Shown here: positions 1 through 15,108 of the stretch, one piece after another | How positions within the stretch are numbered: the stretch's first letter is position 1 | Layout: every line of letters begins with the position of its first letter | DNA from: Trametopsis cervina | Lineage: Eukaryota; Basidiomycota; Agaricomycetes; Polyporales; Irpicaceae | DNA: 64,000 nucleotides | NCBI GenBank assembly: GCA_022385755.1 | Contig: MU278351.1 | Coordinates: 189,594 to 253,593 of the forward strand | Direction of reading: 5' to 3' | The notes under the pieces: generated by a model | Told to the model about the DNA's origin: nothing | Databases searched by the model: none | The model's input: only the letters and a program-made list of their open reading frames with translations | Made by a program: the position numbers and the translations under genes

Positions 1-1184
1 GAAGAATATAATGGTGGAGCAGAGTGAATCTCGAGCACATGGACCCCCCTCCTTATCGGCATTACCATTGCTGCGGCACCCGTATGGACCGGCCACCTTG
101 GGGCTGCCAAGATATTACTTCGTCAACTTTAGTCGCTCGGTTTCTCAAGACCCAACAAAAGACAACAGCGAGAACCCGTTGGCAAACGATATATTTCTGG
201 TTGGAGACATGCTTCGTCGCGAATTTCTTACCGTATGTGGATATCATACTCAATCGAGCAACGTTTCAGCCTGACCACCGCATAGAGATATGCAAATGTT
301 GAATTCTTACAGCCACTCATCGAATGTATGATCTGTTCGACCCTGTCGCGGACCTCTGCTAGCGAAGCTCTCCAGGAGTGGCATGGTATTCTGCCACAAG
401 TATCTTTGTTTCGTCGAGGCAACCGACTGCGCGGTCGCCACGAGTGGTGGATTCAGAGTGTCGTATTGGACGCGGTGTGGTTATTATTTCGAGTATTTAG
501 GGAAACGCGACGAGCTTTGTTCAACCCGATCTCGTGTCTCTGAGGAGTTCCGTTCGTGGCTATTGATCAAAACATGTCATATACGGACCCCACGTACCCA
601 CCGTCCCCGACCCCGTGATACCTTAGTTCTCTTGTGAGTTTGTCTGACACACTAAGCCATACGTTTGGTATTCATCACGCGCTAACAGCGTGGCCTCATT
701 TAGCTTTTACTCGTGTTGTACTTGCATGTGCGGCGTGTCTTGTTCACTCTAGCCGCCTAGGCTTGTGCACCAAACGGGACTCATTATCTTGAGCCTTGAC
801 AGGTCTTCGATATCTTCCGTGTGGCGCGAATGTTCGTTGCAAGGGGTGCGACGGTACAATGATGAAACAATCGCCTCCCGCTTCACGTAACTCTCCGAGT
901 CCTGCCCGATATGCACCATATTGAGAACAGCCCTACAAAGGCGATCGACCTGGGCTCCTGTGTAACCTAATAGGCCCTCTCTTCCCTCAGCTCACGCCAT
1001 ATACGCTAGCTCAGATATGTAAGTCCTTCCTCTTGTTTTGCGTAGGGTTTGGCCTGATCTTCACGGTAAGGTCCACAGAGGAAGAAGAGCGTAAATATGC
1101 GAAATTGCAGATCATAGGTATACATTTTTGCTGCCCTATGATCATCTCTGTTCCTATCTCATACGCCTTACAGACTTCAGAGCG
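1..1184. other. No assignable gene; possible upstream exons of kinase
   Basis: Only short open stretches without recognisable protein motifs are seen here. Some may be 5' exons of the kinase gene that becomes readable from about 1185, but I could not join them in frame with convincing splice sites. Confidence 0.3.
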
Positions 1185-3877
1185 AAACCCTTCCATGGTG
1201 GTCAGGCGTCCAGTATCGACATCATAGAGCTCAAGGTGGGCTCCAATCAGGACTCCCTTCTCGAGCGGTTTGTGGCCACCCGCTCGGGATCGCCGCAGTG
1301 GATTAATCCGAACGGAGAACCATACGAGATGTGCGCCACTCCTAACCCTGCTTTTTTCACCTAATGAGCTGCCGCTAGGCTGCTAAGGCCCACTACAATC
1401 CTCGTGTTCAAGCTCGACGCATCATCTCCATCTCAGCTGGAAACAAGATTTGTGTCCATTCTAAAAGAAGTGGTTAGCGTAAGCAAGTCTACTTTCCTGT
1501 ATTCCTCCGACAAGACGACATCGATAACACGGCTTCAGTTGGAGAAAGTCTATCTCAACCATCGGTTGTCAGCATACCTCTGTGGACCAAGGAACAAATT
1601 GATGCTAAGCGCACCTCCGTCGAAGATGTCTCAGGGTTGTTGCGTTTCGAAGTCAAACTCATCCCGCCCCATGACCCTTCCTACTATAACTTGCCTTCAG
1701 CCGTGTCCACCCCGGATCTTCACCGTTTCGACCCCAACGAGACCACAGGTACTAGCTTTCTAAAGGTTGCTTACGCCTTTGTCGACATAGTTCAAAAACT
1801 TTATGTGGAGCCTTTCGTAAGCCGCCTAATCGTTTGGATCTTTGTGTAGTCGATCTGAGCTGCCTTCTGTATGCTAGCCACCTGTCGTGCAAATGACGCG
1901 TGCCGTTCTCGCTCGTTCGGCCCGATATCACTGCTTCAAGCACCAAAACTCCAGATTCCCTCAAACTTGTGGCGAAGACGTGATTTTACAACTGAAAGAG
2001 CTTCTCCTAGTACTTTCGAACTCTCCTAAACTTGACATACTTCGCTCACAAACGCCTACCGTCGCGTGGATTGACAGTAACTGGTACCAAGAACCGATGT
2101 ACAATGACAGCCTCTCGCTGGACTCGCGGAAAGGGATGATGGAGGCAACGAAAAGGGGATCGCCACACAACCCTCAAGCCCAGTTACGGATTCAAATTAT
2201 CCGAGAAGTATTCAAGTGCGCCATCATCCTTGATAATGTGATGCATACGTACAGCAGTAAGTAGAATGCCCCTCATTTACTGTTCGTGCCTCAGAATTCA
2301 ATATGAATCGGCCCAGCTCTTACATATGACTACTTGATCACACGTCGAGATATGCGTACAGAGATTCCTGAACGGCAAAGGGAGCTCTTTGCCCTTCGGG
2401 TCAGAGTTCTTGCTCTCTTCGCGAACTCATGGTGGATCCCGGAGTCCCTCCTGGATAGACCTAGTATGATTCGACTCCTACTTCGCCCCATCGGAGAGGG
2501 AGAAGAAAGCGGCCTTCTACATGAACTACGCCCTTATACAACGGCAATAGTATCTGCACGAGGATACGAGGCTGACGAAGTTCAGACTTTGATTCTTGAG
2601 GTCTGTTTTCCCTATGTATGTTTCTGTGTGTGCGGACCTGAGTTCACTGCAGGAGATCAATAAACTATCGCCCTGTAGCCAAAAAGATCATTACCGGCGC
2701 CTTCTCACTAGGTTGGCACAGAGGGCGGATCGTCTGCAGGTCAGGACGTTGATGTTGAAGAACGTTAAGAAGGGGGAGTGGCTTGGAGCAGGGGCTTTTG
2801 CTGACGTTTACAAGGGGGAGTGGGAGCGTTCTGCCGTCGTGATTAAAGCTGTAAAGGAGCTTAAGGAGAAACCGAGCGAAGATAATGTTCGAGGGGTAAG
2901 TGTTGATAACACTGGTGCTTGTAAACGGTATTCTCACGTCGAGATCGCGTCCAGAAAATATGCTTGGAAATCATTACCTGGGCTACGGTCAAACATCCCT
3001 ATCTGCTGGCGTTGCGCGGCATATCGGACGTAGAAGGTGTTGGAGCCTTGTGTATGATATCCCCCTTTATGGCTGGCAAAACAGCTACTGAACGATGCTC
3101 CCCTCCTCCCGAGGGTCTGACTCATGGGCATAGGCGACGTCTGGTATGTTTTCCAATCTGAAGAGCAATATGCATATACTCATAACGTTGCACAACCTAC
3201 AAGATAAAGGAAATTGCGGAAGGTATGACATACCTTCACGCCGAAGGTATCATTCATGGGGATCTGCGCGGGGTGGGTATTTCTTCGCGGTATGGTTCCA
3301 TGCAATGTGAAACTGATTCACGGAACCCTTAGCCGAATATATTCATCACAGAAGCCGGACATGCGCAGATTGCGGACTTTGGTCTTGCGGTCTATGCCTC
3401 TGGTGTGAGCCAGAACTATCTTTCGATGCGCATCGGTAACGCGCGATGGATAGCGCCAGAGCTCATGGATCAAACGCTACGACAGCAGCAGAAAGGCGAT
3501 ACTGCCGTCTTCGGCCGTCCAACAATGCAAAGCGATATGTATTCATTTGCATGTACCTGTACTGAGGTATATCCAACCGCGATCTGGAGCGCAGGTTCAC
3601 TGTCTAATGCACGACATTCCAGATACTCGATGGCCTTATTCCATATCACAATCTGCTAGGAGAGACGGCCGTCATCCACTTCGTAACAACAAAACAGGCA
3701 GATGGGAAATATGGACGTCCTGGACGTCCTGCCCACTTGCAGGGTCGAGACGGTCTGCGTGCTGAGGAGGAAGATGAAGTATTGTGGGGTGTTATTCAGC
3801 GTTGTTGGGATCCGGAGCAACGCCCGACATTTGCAGAAGTCGCTGTCATGCTTTCTACTTTGTTCCTGTTATCATGA
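1185..3877 (+). CDS. Protein kinase, TKL-like; 5' end uncertain
   Basis: Probable Ser/Thr or dual-specificity kinase. The kinase domain reads cleanly from about 2750 to the TGA at 3875-3877 when short introns are removed. The Gly-rich loop is GAGAFADVYKG, the beta-3 lysine is in VVIKAVK, the catalytic loop is HGDLRGPN (HGD in place of HRD, common in fungal TKL kinases), and the Mg-binding DFGLA and WIAPELM (APE) motifs are intact. It ends with a CWDPEQRPTF motif typical of TKL/tyrosine kinases. Visible introns include about 2891-2949, 3144-3212, 3271-3332 and 3567-3630. The upstream exon at about 2310-2600 is helical and charged. Exon-like stretches at 1185-1330, 1380-1480 and 1570-1750 probably belong to the same gene, but one junction near 1480-1560 does not keep frame with canonical sites. 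The start codon is therefore not assigned, and the N-terminal half could be damaged or a separate gene. The substrate is unknown. Confidence 0.6.
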
Positions 3878-4285
3878 ATCAACGCAGGTTAGCTGTTTTA
3901 TACCCTATGCATCAGATATATCGCTGCCTGGATACCTACAAGTTACAAGTAGTCATACTGTATGTATTTTATGTGACGGGAGGGTATCATACTGCAGTTT
4001 GAATCCATAGAGAACAACACTTCCGTACTATGCAAGCCTCATGGCCGGTATCCATTTCACAGTACGAGCCAGAATTCAATGGATGCAGTGTTCAAAAGAC
4101 GTCGAGTTCAAGCTAAGTTGTGAAAACATCATTTATGTAGGGACAGTGCTCTATGTACCAGACATACAGAGAATGGATATGGATGGTGTCATCGTAATGC
4201 TAATGCTCTTATACCATGTTCCAGGCTTCGCATCCAATCGGCTCTGGAAACAAACGTACATCAGATAACGAAGGCTCGTTCGGTC
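3878..4285. other. Intergenic, nothing recognised
   Basis: This is the 3' flank of the upstream kinase and the tail side of the minus-strand remnant that follows. No repeat, RNA gene or coding exon could be supported. Confidence 0.4.
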
Positions 4286-4735
4286 TTAGACGCAGCACCT
4301 TGATGAGAGACCCTTGTCCCCTTGGTTGCACGGGCAGTATTCCTGGATGTTTCCTATATATTTCATAAATCGTTTAGCGTGACTTACTTCCCATGCCGGA
4401 CTCTCAAATGTACCTGTATCAATAAACCAAGGTCCTTGACCTGTTCTTCGAGCTCCTTGATGGACTGCCATATCGGAGCCTTCCCAGACATGGTCCAGTC
4501 CGTATGCTGATTTGCGTCATAGAGGACAATGTCGTACGCCTCTTGACAGCTTCATGCGAAGGCAATCAGCGAAGCGAGGCACTTTGCGAGAAATCAAACG
4601 CACTCTTTCAAAGCTTCGTTCAAGGCATCCAACGTACAGAGATCATCCCGCCCCAAGATATCATGTATATATGTGGACTGCACATTCTTCAGCTCGTGAA
4701 ACCGCTTTTCCAGTCGTGAGATGTCCTAATGTCAT
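4286..4735 (-). pseudogene. Partial copy of small coiled-coil gene (3' half only)
   Basis: On the minus strand, exons encode a segment starting DISRLEKRFHELKNVQ, then after a short intron CQEAYDIVLYDAN followed by TMSGKAPIWQSIKELE, then a short last exon ending at 4286. These align exon by exon with the 3' part of the intact gene at 6636-7385 (DIERLTKRFLELKNIQ; SASGKKLVWERIKML). The first part of that gene, with the membrane segment, is not present here. The only upstream reading, from about 4782 to 4860, cannot be spliced in frame at the available donor. I infer a truncated duplicate left by tandem duplication of a divergent pair (small gene plus kinase). It may still be transcribed from the shared promoter with kinase A. 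Confidence 0.5.
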
Positions 4736-4881
4736 AAGAACAACAAACAACGAACACAGGAAACGCGGGACGCTTACCTAATATTAGCGCACTGACAGTC
4801 TTTGTCCGGTCGAGTCTCATTTCACTCCATTGCTTGTCCCCCACATAACTGTCCTCTACCCAACAGTGTCGTTCTCAAACC

Positions 4882-6202
4882 ATGCCTAAGCCTATTGTCG
4901 GAAGGACGGAACACATGTTCAAGATGATCCGTGCGACAGGGCAGACCCATGAAGAGCTCTTACAAGCTGAGAAGTGGTGGGTAGATAAAGAGACACTGCT
5001 CCAAGAACATAAGTATCGCTTGCGACCGCGCTATAGGTCAAATTGGAAGCCATCATGGAACCTTGAGGAGAACCTAGAAATGGATCCTCGAAGCTGTGAA
5101 GACTATATTCCGCCCAAAGTGCGCTATCACCTCTTCGGTCTCGTCAGCTCCTTACCCCAGTCATAGCCACCGCTCACCGTAATGGATGCCATTGATATGA
5201 CATCCGGACGCATGGTGTGTATCAAGCGTGTTCGAGCAGATCTTGCGGAACACACTATCCTCAAGTTATTCCACAAGCATTCTGACGATCCGCGAAACCA
5301 CTGCGTGCCGTTGCTCGAGAGCTTCCAAGACGGTAGCGAGATATTCCTAGTCATGCCTTACCTTCATCCTATCGATAAGCCGCCGTTTGAGACTCTCGGT
5401 GATGTCATTGACTTCGTGAGCCAGATGTTAGAAGTGTGTTCCCCCGCAGTTTGATAGGCTCTACCTTACCCATGTTGACAGGGCCTAACATTTATGCATT
5501 TTCATAATGTCGCACACAGGTACGCCGTCCAGCACTCTCATCCACTAAGCCTCATTGCTCCTCTCAGGGATTGCGAAGTCCATAATGTGATGATGGACGC
5601 CAGTGCGCTCTACCCTCGCGGTCATCATCCAGTGCGGTTGGATTTGGATTACACTGGTGAACATCCGTCTGAGGTGCTCCCAAGAAACGGTGCTCGTCTT
5701 AAATACTACTACATCGACTTTGGCCTCTCAACGTTTGTTGAGGCTCCGGTGCACCTGAATAAATTTGTTATTGGTGCTTTTGGTAGGGAACAGACGGTTC
5801 CCGAGTTGTCTTTCAGAATACCATACGACGCGTTCAAGGTTGATATATACATTCTCGGATGTCTATTTCAGAAGGTGGTATATACGGTACGTGAGCGGCG
5901 TATCGTACACTGCAGTATTTAAACGCAAATCCCGCTAGAAATACAAGCACACAGAATGGCTGTGTCCCCTCATCGAAACGATGACAAAAACGGAACCGGA
6001 GGATCGACCAACTGCCCAAGAGATCGAAGATTACTGGACACAGAATCTAGCATCCTATTCTCTTAACCCCTCTACTGTGTTAACGAAAAGAAATCCTAAT
6101 CCCAATTGGTGGGAGCTGGAATCGGTGCGGGAAACTGTGGTAAATCGTACTATCGCCGTTGGGCGGAAGCTTTTTGGCTGGTTCACAGAGTTGCAGGGAT
6201 GA
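4882..6202 (+). CDS. Fungal protein kinase-like protein, copy A
   Basis: Five exons (4882-5118, 5167-5433, 5482-5519, 5568-5890, 5955-6202) give 370 residues. Introns 1-4 are short with canonical ends. The N-terminal 80 residues are family-specific (LRPRYRSNWKPSW). The kinase-like core has a possible ATP-binding lysine in VCIKRVR, a hinge-like MPYLHPIDKPPFE, a catalytic loop HRDCEVHNVMMD (His-Arg-Asp and Asn retained), a metal site IDFG, and a conserved YWTQNLASYS tail. It lacks a clear Gly-rich loop, so activity is unproven. This matches the small kinase-like proteins that are expanded in Agaricomycetes. The 3' two thirds are nearly identical to copy B while exon 1 is only about half identical, including in introns. 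The start ATG matches the aligned start of copy B. Confidence 0.8.
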
Positions 6203-6635
6203 AGAAGTTCCCTCATTGTTCACGTGCTCATCTTCATGCTCTCGTCTGCGACGGCACATGTACATTTAATAGATCCTGGTTCCTCGCTTCAAACCGACTT
6301 AAGGCTGCTTGGTGCGAGCTCGAGGGAGGGCGGGTGGATACGCACGGACACGCCCTCGTTTTACCAAAAATCGTATGTCGACATGCGTTGCGCCGTAATT
6401 TTGACATATGTTCGGGCCAGATCACATCTCACTTCCACAATAACGTGCATGATTGTGGGGTCAATGCAAGACAAAGGAGTGTAGCGTATATCATGAAGTC
6501 CGCTAGACCTGACAGACAATCGTATATACCGGATATGGTGCACCCGTCATACCATGAAGGGGGCTTTGGTCGAATCAGCAACGGTTAAAACTCACGAGAA
6601 ATCAGGCTCACGTTCACTCGCAGACCATTGACGAT
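6203..6635. other. Duplicated 3' flank of kinase A
   Basis: The first 150 or so bases after the stop match the sequence after kinase B (about 9098-9260), including a shared stretch containing CTGCTTGGTGCGAGCTCGA. The rest is unique and no gene is seen. Confidence 0.6.
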
Positions 6636-7385
6636 CTATATCAGATACTGCGTTGCGGCTTCTCTCTTTATAGTCTTTGAGTGTGCGAGCGGTGAGCGTG
6701 GATGTTTCCTACGTAGATATGTCACCACAGAAGACGTGTATGTTCGTATTACACATACCTTCACCATGCTCTCGAGGTTGGCCACCTGTGATCCCAACAT
6801 TTTGATACGCTCCCAGACAAGCTTCTTCCCAGAGGCACTCCAGTCTTCTCTGCTCTCAATTTCTGAGAGGAGGATATCGTGCGTACATAGACAACTGGAA
6901 ACCATGTGTGCTCAATAAGGAAACGCTGTATAAGTGGCAAATGTTAATCACTCATTCAGCATGGAGTTCAAGTCTTCCCAACTTCGACATTCGCTCTGTC
7001 CTAGGATGTCGTATATGGATTGCACTTGGATATTTTTCAACTCGAGGAATCGCTTGGTAAGTCGCTCGATGTCCTGCCCGCTTTTGGCACACCTCTCCAG
7101 TAAAGGAGAAAGCCCATTGAGAGCCACCGAGCGAGGATTTAGGACTGAGGTACGTGTCTTGTGAAGCTTATATCCTCCTACAGCTACGGCAGCCACGAAG
7201 ACTGTACCCAATACAATCTGCGGACCAGCCGTAGACAATAACGCCAGTAGGTGATCCTGTGTGCTGAACCCCTGCGCAATCTTCGCTGCAACATCACGGC
7301 CCATCTCCACGCAACCTCGTACAGGATCTGCGAAGCCGGACTTGCAGACGTCGGACACTTGAATTGTGGCGGGGTGGAGACTCAT
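6636..7385 (-). CDS. Small membrane/coiled-coil protein, unknown function
   Basis: Three exons (7385-6952, 6894-6759, 6674-6636) with canonical splice sites give 202 residues. Residues about 50-75 (QIVLGTVFVAAVAVGGY) form one hydrophobic, probably membrane-spanning segment. It is followed by Lys/Arg and then by charged, heptad-like helices (DIERLTKRFLELKNIQ and KLVWERIKMLGSQVANLE) that look like coiled coil. No signal peptide or enzyme motif is visible. It is transcribed divergently from kinase B, 382 bases apart, and a truncated relative sits at the same place beside kinase A. The repeated pairing suggests co-duplication and perhaps co-expression. I do not recognise the family. A role as membrane partner of the kinase is only a guess. 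Confidence 0.6.
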
Positions 7386-7767
7386 AACGAAAGCACTGGA
7401 CTAGACAAATGATTAACTGATTAAGAAGACAGTGGTAACCTGAGAGGGCGTACTTTACAGACTAAAATGAGTGGAACAGTTTGATCGGCCCAGCCGATGG
7501 AGAGTGTGTGAGTAGATGGGGATTCGGTTCTGAAGACTTTGTGTTTTATAGCAGAAGGCTATTTGAAATCCCACGATTGCAGGTCGCAGATGATTACAGC
7601 GCAGCATGGCAGGCGAAAACAAAGACGAAAAGCGGACATTGCTGATGGAGGCAGTGGAATGGACCCTAGCCACCATAGCCGCTATGGAACAAATAGATTA
7701 CGTAATTAGTGTAGCGATCAGCACCTTGTTCCCCTCCCTCCAGCAGTACCACTCACCTTCACCAGCC
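7386..7767. promoter_or_regulatory. Divergent promoter region of small gene and kinase B
   Basis: This 382-base spacer lies between the two start codons. A longer open frame begins at 7606 and runs into kinase B, but the ATG at 7768 aligns with the start of copy A, so I treat 7606-7767 as 5' leader. No specific factor site was identified. Confidence 0.4.
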
Positions 7768-9097
7768 ATGCCCGAAAGTTTCGCGCACAAGCCGGAGTTC
7801 ATTAAGCGTAAGATTCGTGCATTCGGGGCGACGCACGAGAATCTTTTGCCTTCCGAACAATTCTGGAAAGGGAAGGAAAGCTTGTTGTTGCATAATGGGT
7901 ATCAGTTGCGACCGCGATATCGAGAGGGTTGGAAACCGTCGTGGACTTTGAAGGAGAACTTGGACATGGAACCCCAGGGATTCGAGGACTTCCATCGGCG
8001 AAAGGTGCGCTACCATCCTTGCACATTTCCTCAGCTCCGACCATATTGGTAGACTCCGGCCACCCTCATGGATGCAACGGAAGTGGCTTCCGGACGGACA
8101 GTGTGTATCAAGCTTGTTCGCAGCGATCGTCAGGAACACAATATCTTGGCGTTATTTAAGAAACACGCCGAGGATTCACGCAATCACTGTGTCCCTTTGC
8201 TCGAGACCTTTGGTGATCCTGATAACCCCGACGATATTTACATGGTCATGCCTTACCTTCGTCCTATCGATAAGCCGCCTTTTGAAACTCTCGGTGATGT
8301 CATTGACTTTGTTAGCCAGATGTTAGAGGTACATTCGACCTGAGTATGATAGACTCGGACTTACCCATGTTGACAGGGCCTAACATTCATGCATTCCCAT
8401 AATGTAGCGCACAGGTATGTCGTTCTGCACTCTCTGTCACTAAGCCTCATGCTATTGTTTAGGGACTGCGAGGTCACTAATGTGATGATGGACGCCAGTG
8501 CTCTCTACCCTCGCGGTCATCATCCAGTGGAGTTGGATTTTGATCACACTGCCCAACATCCGGCTGAGGTCCACCCAAGAAGCAGTGCTCGTGTTAGATA
8601 CTACTATATCGACTTTGGCCTCTCGACGTATGTTGAAGCTCCGGTGCACCTGAGCAAATATGTTCTGGGTGTTTTTGGTAGGGAACAAACGGTTCCTGAG
8701 TTGTCTTTGCAAAGACCATACGACGCGTTCAAGGTTGATCTATACATTCTCGGATGTCTATTTCAGAAGGTGATATATACGGTACGTGAGCGGCATATCG
8801 TACACTGCAGTATTTAAACGCAAATCCCTCTAGAAATACAAGCACACAGAATGGCTGTGTCCCCTCATCGAAATGATGACAAAAACGGAACCGGAGGATC
8901 GACCAACTGCCCAAGAGATCGAAGATTACTGGACACAGAATCTAGCATCCTATTCTCTTAACCCCTCTACTGTGTTAACAGAAAGAAATCCTAATCCCAA
9001 TTGGTGGGAGCTGGAATCGGTGCAGGAAACTGTGGTAAATCGAACTATTGCCGTTGGGCGGAAACTTTTTGGCTGGTTCACAGAGTTGCAGGGATGA
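7768..9097 (+). CDS. Fungal protein kinase-like protein, copy B
   Basis: Five exons with the same intron positions as copy A (exon 1 7768-8004, exon 2 8053-8328, a 38-base exon 3, exon 4, last exon 8850-9097) give 373 residues. Retained motifs are lysine in VCIKLVR, MPYLRPIDKPPFE, catalytic loop HRDCEVTNVMMD, YYYIDFG and the YWTQNLASYS tail. Relative to copy A, exon 1 is only about half identical. From about 8260 onward, exons, introns and 3' flank are almost identical. It is paired with the divergent small gene at 6636-7385. It is probably an expressed paralogue of A. A catalytic role is plausible from the HRD/DFG residues but no substrate can be named. Confidence 0.8.
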
Positions 9098-10677
9098 AGA
9101 AGTTCCCTCATTGTTTATGTGCATATCTTCATGCTCTCGCCGGCAGCGGTACATGTACTCTATCTTACAGTTTGAATAGATCCTAGTTCTTCCCTTCAAC
9201 GCGACTTAAGGCTGCTTGGTGCGAGCTCGACAGAGGGCGTGCGAATCCGCCCCGACACGCCCTCGTGTTGCTCAAAATCGTCTATGTCGACATGCGCTGC
9301 GTCAGAATCCTTACAGCTGGAAAATAGACCTCCATGGTCATGTCTCTCATTTCAACCAACAAGGGCTGGCCCATGCTAGCCGGTAGCTTCGAACCATAGT
9401 GAAACCCACAGTCGCAATATTCTGTACACGGAGCCCTCAGAAACTCACAGTCGTTACCCAAAACTATTTGCATGTAGCTCGCGATCATGACGTTTTCGGC
9501 CTGAGTACGTATTGTCCTTACTGACAGGTGCTGTGCACGCAGCGATAGCATATACTAAGCAATGGAACACCATCAACCCGTCCTAGAATACAAGGAAAAT
9601 GCTGTACGTGATGGCTTGTACTGTGAAACACGGCCGCGGAGACAACAATTCTTCTCAGCTAGGAAAGCCCGCGGTGCGACGCCGCAACACATGGCAGCGC
9701 GTCTTGGATGTGTGAGAGTATACGTATTTGCGCATCATTGCCGTATATGGCTGCACTGCTTAAGCGTCTGTCAGGGACCCCGAAACACAATGACTCAAGG
9801 TGCGATGTAGCGGCCGGGAAACAACGCTGCAGTACATTTACAAGTGCTGCCGGGTCGACGACTGTCGTTTTGCTGCATTCGTTCTGCAAAGGTTGCCGTC
9901 GACCCGACTCGCTCAATGACTTATGGGGCTAGATGAAAGCTTCAAGCAAGCTCTAGACAGCGATATCAATAATCAGTAAGTCCGACTGACAGAAGCATGT
10001 TATCCCCTTACTTATGATTAAAAGTGCCTTCTGCTGATAGGGGAAACAGCTCAACCACGATCATCTGCTTTCCGGTCCGTAATCGATTTGGTGGAAACTT
10101 GTCAGCAACCGAGCGTATGCTAGCATAATGGCCACGCCCTTGAAGGGTCGTTTGACACCAGTACGTATCGATGTTGTCAACGAGTCGGTTTCCTTTGTTC
10201 TCATTTGACTCCTCGCGAGATGGTTGGTTATGCACCCGCTGTTACAGCCTTGCGCGGCTGTGGCACGATCGGGTCCTTCTTTGCTTTGTCGGATGGACAA
10301 GTAACTAGGATGCCATATTGTGTAATACAATGTGACGCAAATGAACTTCACCATCTTTAGTACGGGCTCTCGAGCCTTATGTTTCTACCTTGAATCCCGT
10401 TGACATGAGTTCAGCGCATGTAATATGTACTACGCGGCGATGCTATGCGCTGCTTGTAATCGAGCGCCGCCATCCACTTGGCGTAGCAGGACTATCAGCG
10501 GCGAATCTAGCACGAGGAAGCTACGAATGTTTGCGTAGCGCCTGTCAAAATATTTCCGGGCGTCTTGTCACAAGAGTTACCTACGCATTGCTACAGCGTG
10601 GCGAGGTGGCGCTCTATTGCATTCTTCTTCCCTCCAAAGAGAATGTTGACTTGTACGATATGGTCGCACTCTTGCAT
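9098..10677. other. Gene-poor spacer between kinases B and C
   Basis: The first 160 bases or so are the duplicated 3' flank shared with kinase A. On the minus strand at 9282-9551 a short frame contains GSKLPASMGQPLLVEMRD, weakly like the SASGKKLVWERIKML part of the small gene, so a third decayed copy is possible. From 9560 to 10677 nothing recognisable was found. Confidence 0.35.
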
Positions 10678-11999
10678 GCCAAAGTTGTTCTCTATTGGTA
10701 AACAGCTAGAACAGTTCACCCGGGAGGCACCAGAAGCTGAGAACACAAGCATCGACAACTATTCTGTCCTAAACGACGTGGAGAAACAGTGGCGAGCGCG
10801 ATCTCGTTATCTAGAGAGCAGAGGATACAGGCTGAGGCCGCGTTTTCGGGAAGACTGGATACCCTCATGGACGCTTCCTGAGAACAACGGTCGGACGCCA
10901 GAGTCATTTGAGGATCACATACCGTTGCCTGTGAGGATATCCCTTTCTTTCTTGACACCAGTACTCACCCCCTCGGAGTGGACAACGGGAATCGACGCCA
11001 CTCAGATCTCAACGGGACGTACAGTCTGGCTTAAGCATGTCCCTGTCACCCATCACGACATTTGGGCACTGTCTGACCCTGAGGATCTCCATCGACATGC
11101 CGTTCCACTGCTGGATCGCTTTGCCAGTGAAGGAGACGATGAGAGGACCTACCTAGTGATGCCATTTCTACGAGCAATATACGAACCTTCTTTCAAGACT
11201 GTAGGAGACGTCCTAGGCCTAGTCTCGCAGATCATGGAGGTATGCTAAAGTTGTCATTTGGCTGATATTCTCACTAATCGTTGTAGGGGCTCGAACACGC
11301 ACGAATTCATCCGTGAGTTTCTGTCTGTCCGTCCGTGTACTTTGCCTCCCGTAACCCAGCTCTTCCATAGACAACGGGAGTACCCGTTCATCATGATGGA
11401 TGCCGATGATATGTTTCCCGGCGGCTTTCACCCTGTTAAGCTGAATTTGGACCCAACGTGCACGTTCAAGGCGACCATCGTTCCGCGTAATCGAGCGTTT
11501 GTCCGATATTACTATGTCGACTTCGAGTACAGAGACCAGACTTCTGATCTGCGGTACTCGGATGGAACATTGAGAGAGACAGATGCGGCCCCTCCATACC
11601 TGTCGCAAGGGCCCGACGGTATTGAACCAGATAAGCTAGAAGTTTGGGTGATTGGTCAATTCCTGAAAACCCAGTTTTATGACGTGAGTTGCCGGAATAT
11701 TCGGGCCAGTACAGTCTAACACCTTGCAGAGATACTCCAACGTGGAATTCCTGAGGGACATCGTCTCTTGCACAGCGGGTGATGATCCCTGGTGGATGTC
11801 TCCTCACTTGGCTCATATGACATGGTTGGCCACATCTCCGAAAACATTTTCACCATTTGCGTTATCGCGACGGCTTAAACCTCGAAATGAACCTATAATA
11901 GTATCGGCCGTGCGAGATACGGCTGCATTACTTCAATATACCGCGGAGATCTTGTGGGATATCCTGGATGCAATTAGTCAAATGTACCACACGAATTAG
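10678..11999 (+). CDS. Kinase-like paralogue C, probable pseudokinase
   Basis: This is a third member of the array, more diverged. The N-terminal region aligns with A and B (YRLRPRFREDWIPSWTL), the beta-3 lysine is kept (VWLKHVP), and the hinge region MPFLRAIYEPSFKTVGDV is recognisable. At the catalytic loop, splicing 11238-11286 and 11313-11370 gives HPQREYPFIMMD where A and B have HRDCE.NVMMD, so the catalytic Asp and the metal-binding Asn are gone. The DFG position reads YYYVDFEYRD (Gly to Glu). The C-terminal tail is unrelated to that of A and B. The reading frame is otherwise open, which argues for a maintained non-catalytic protein rather than junk, although an aged gene cannot be excluded. 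The start at 10678 is a guess. The stop at 11999 converges on AFG2 about 100 bases away. Confidence 0.6.
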
Positions 12000-12096
12000 G
12001 GATACACTTCGTATGTATTTATGCGCTATCTTCTCTCGTCGGATCGCAAATGGTCTTCTGATAATATGTGGCGACCCATATTGTGTACCAGCGAGA

Positions 12097-15108
<3,012 letters not shown>

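Noticed and set aside
7606..7767. Upstream in-frame ATG for kinase B
   Set aside because: It would add 54 residues absent from paralogue A. The ATG at 7768 aligns with the start of A.
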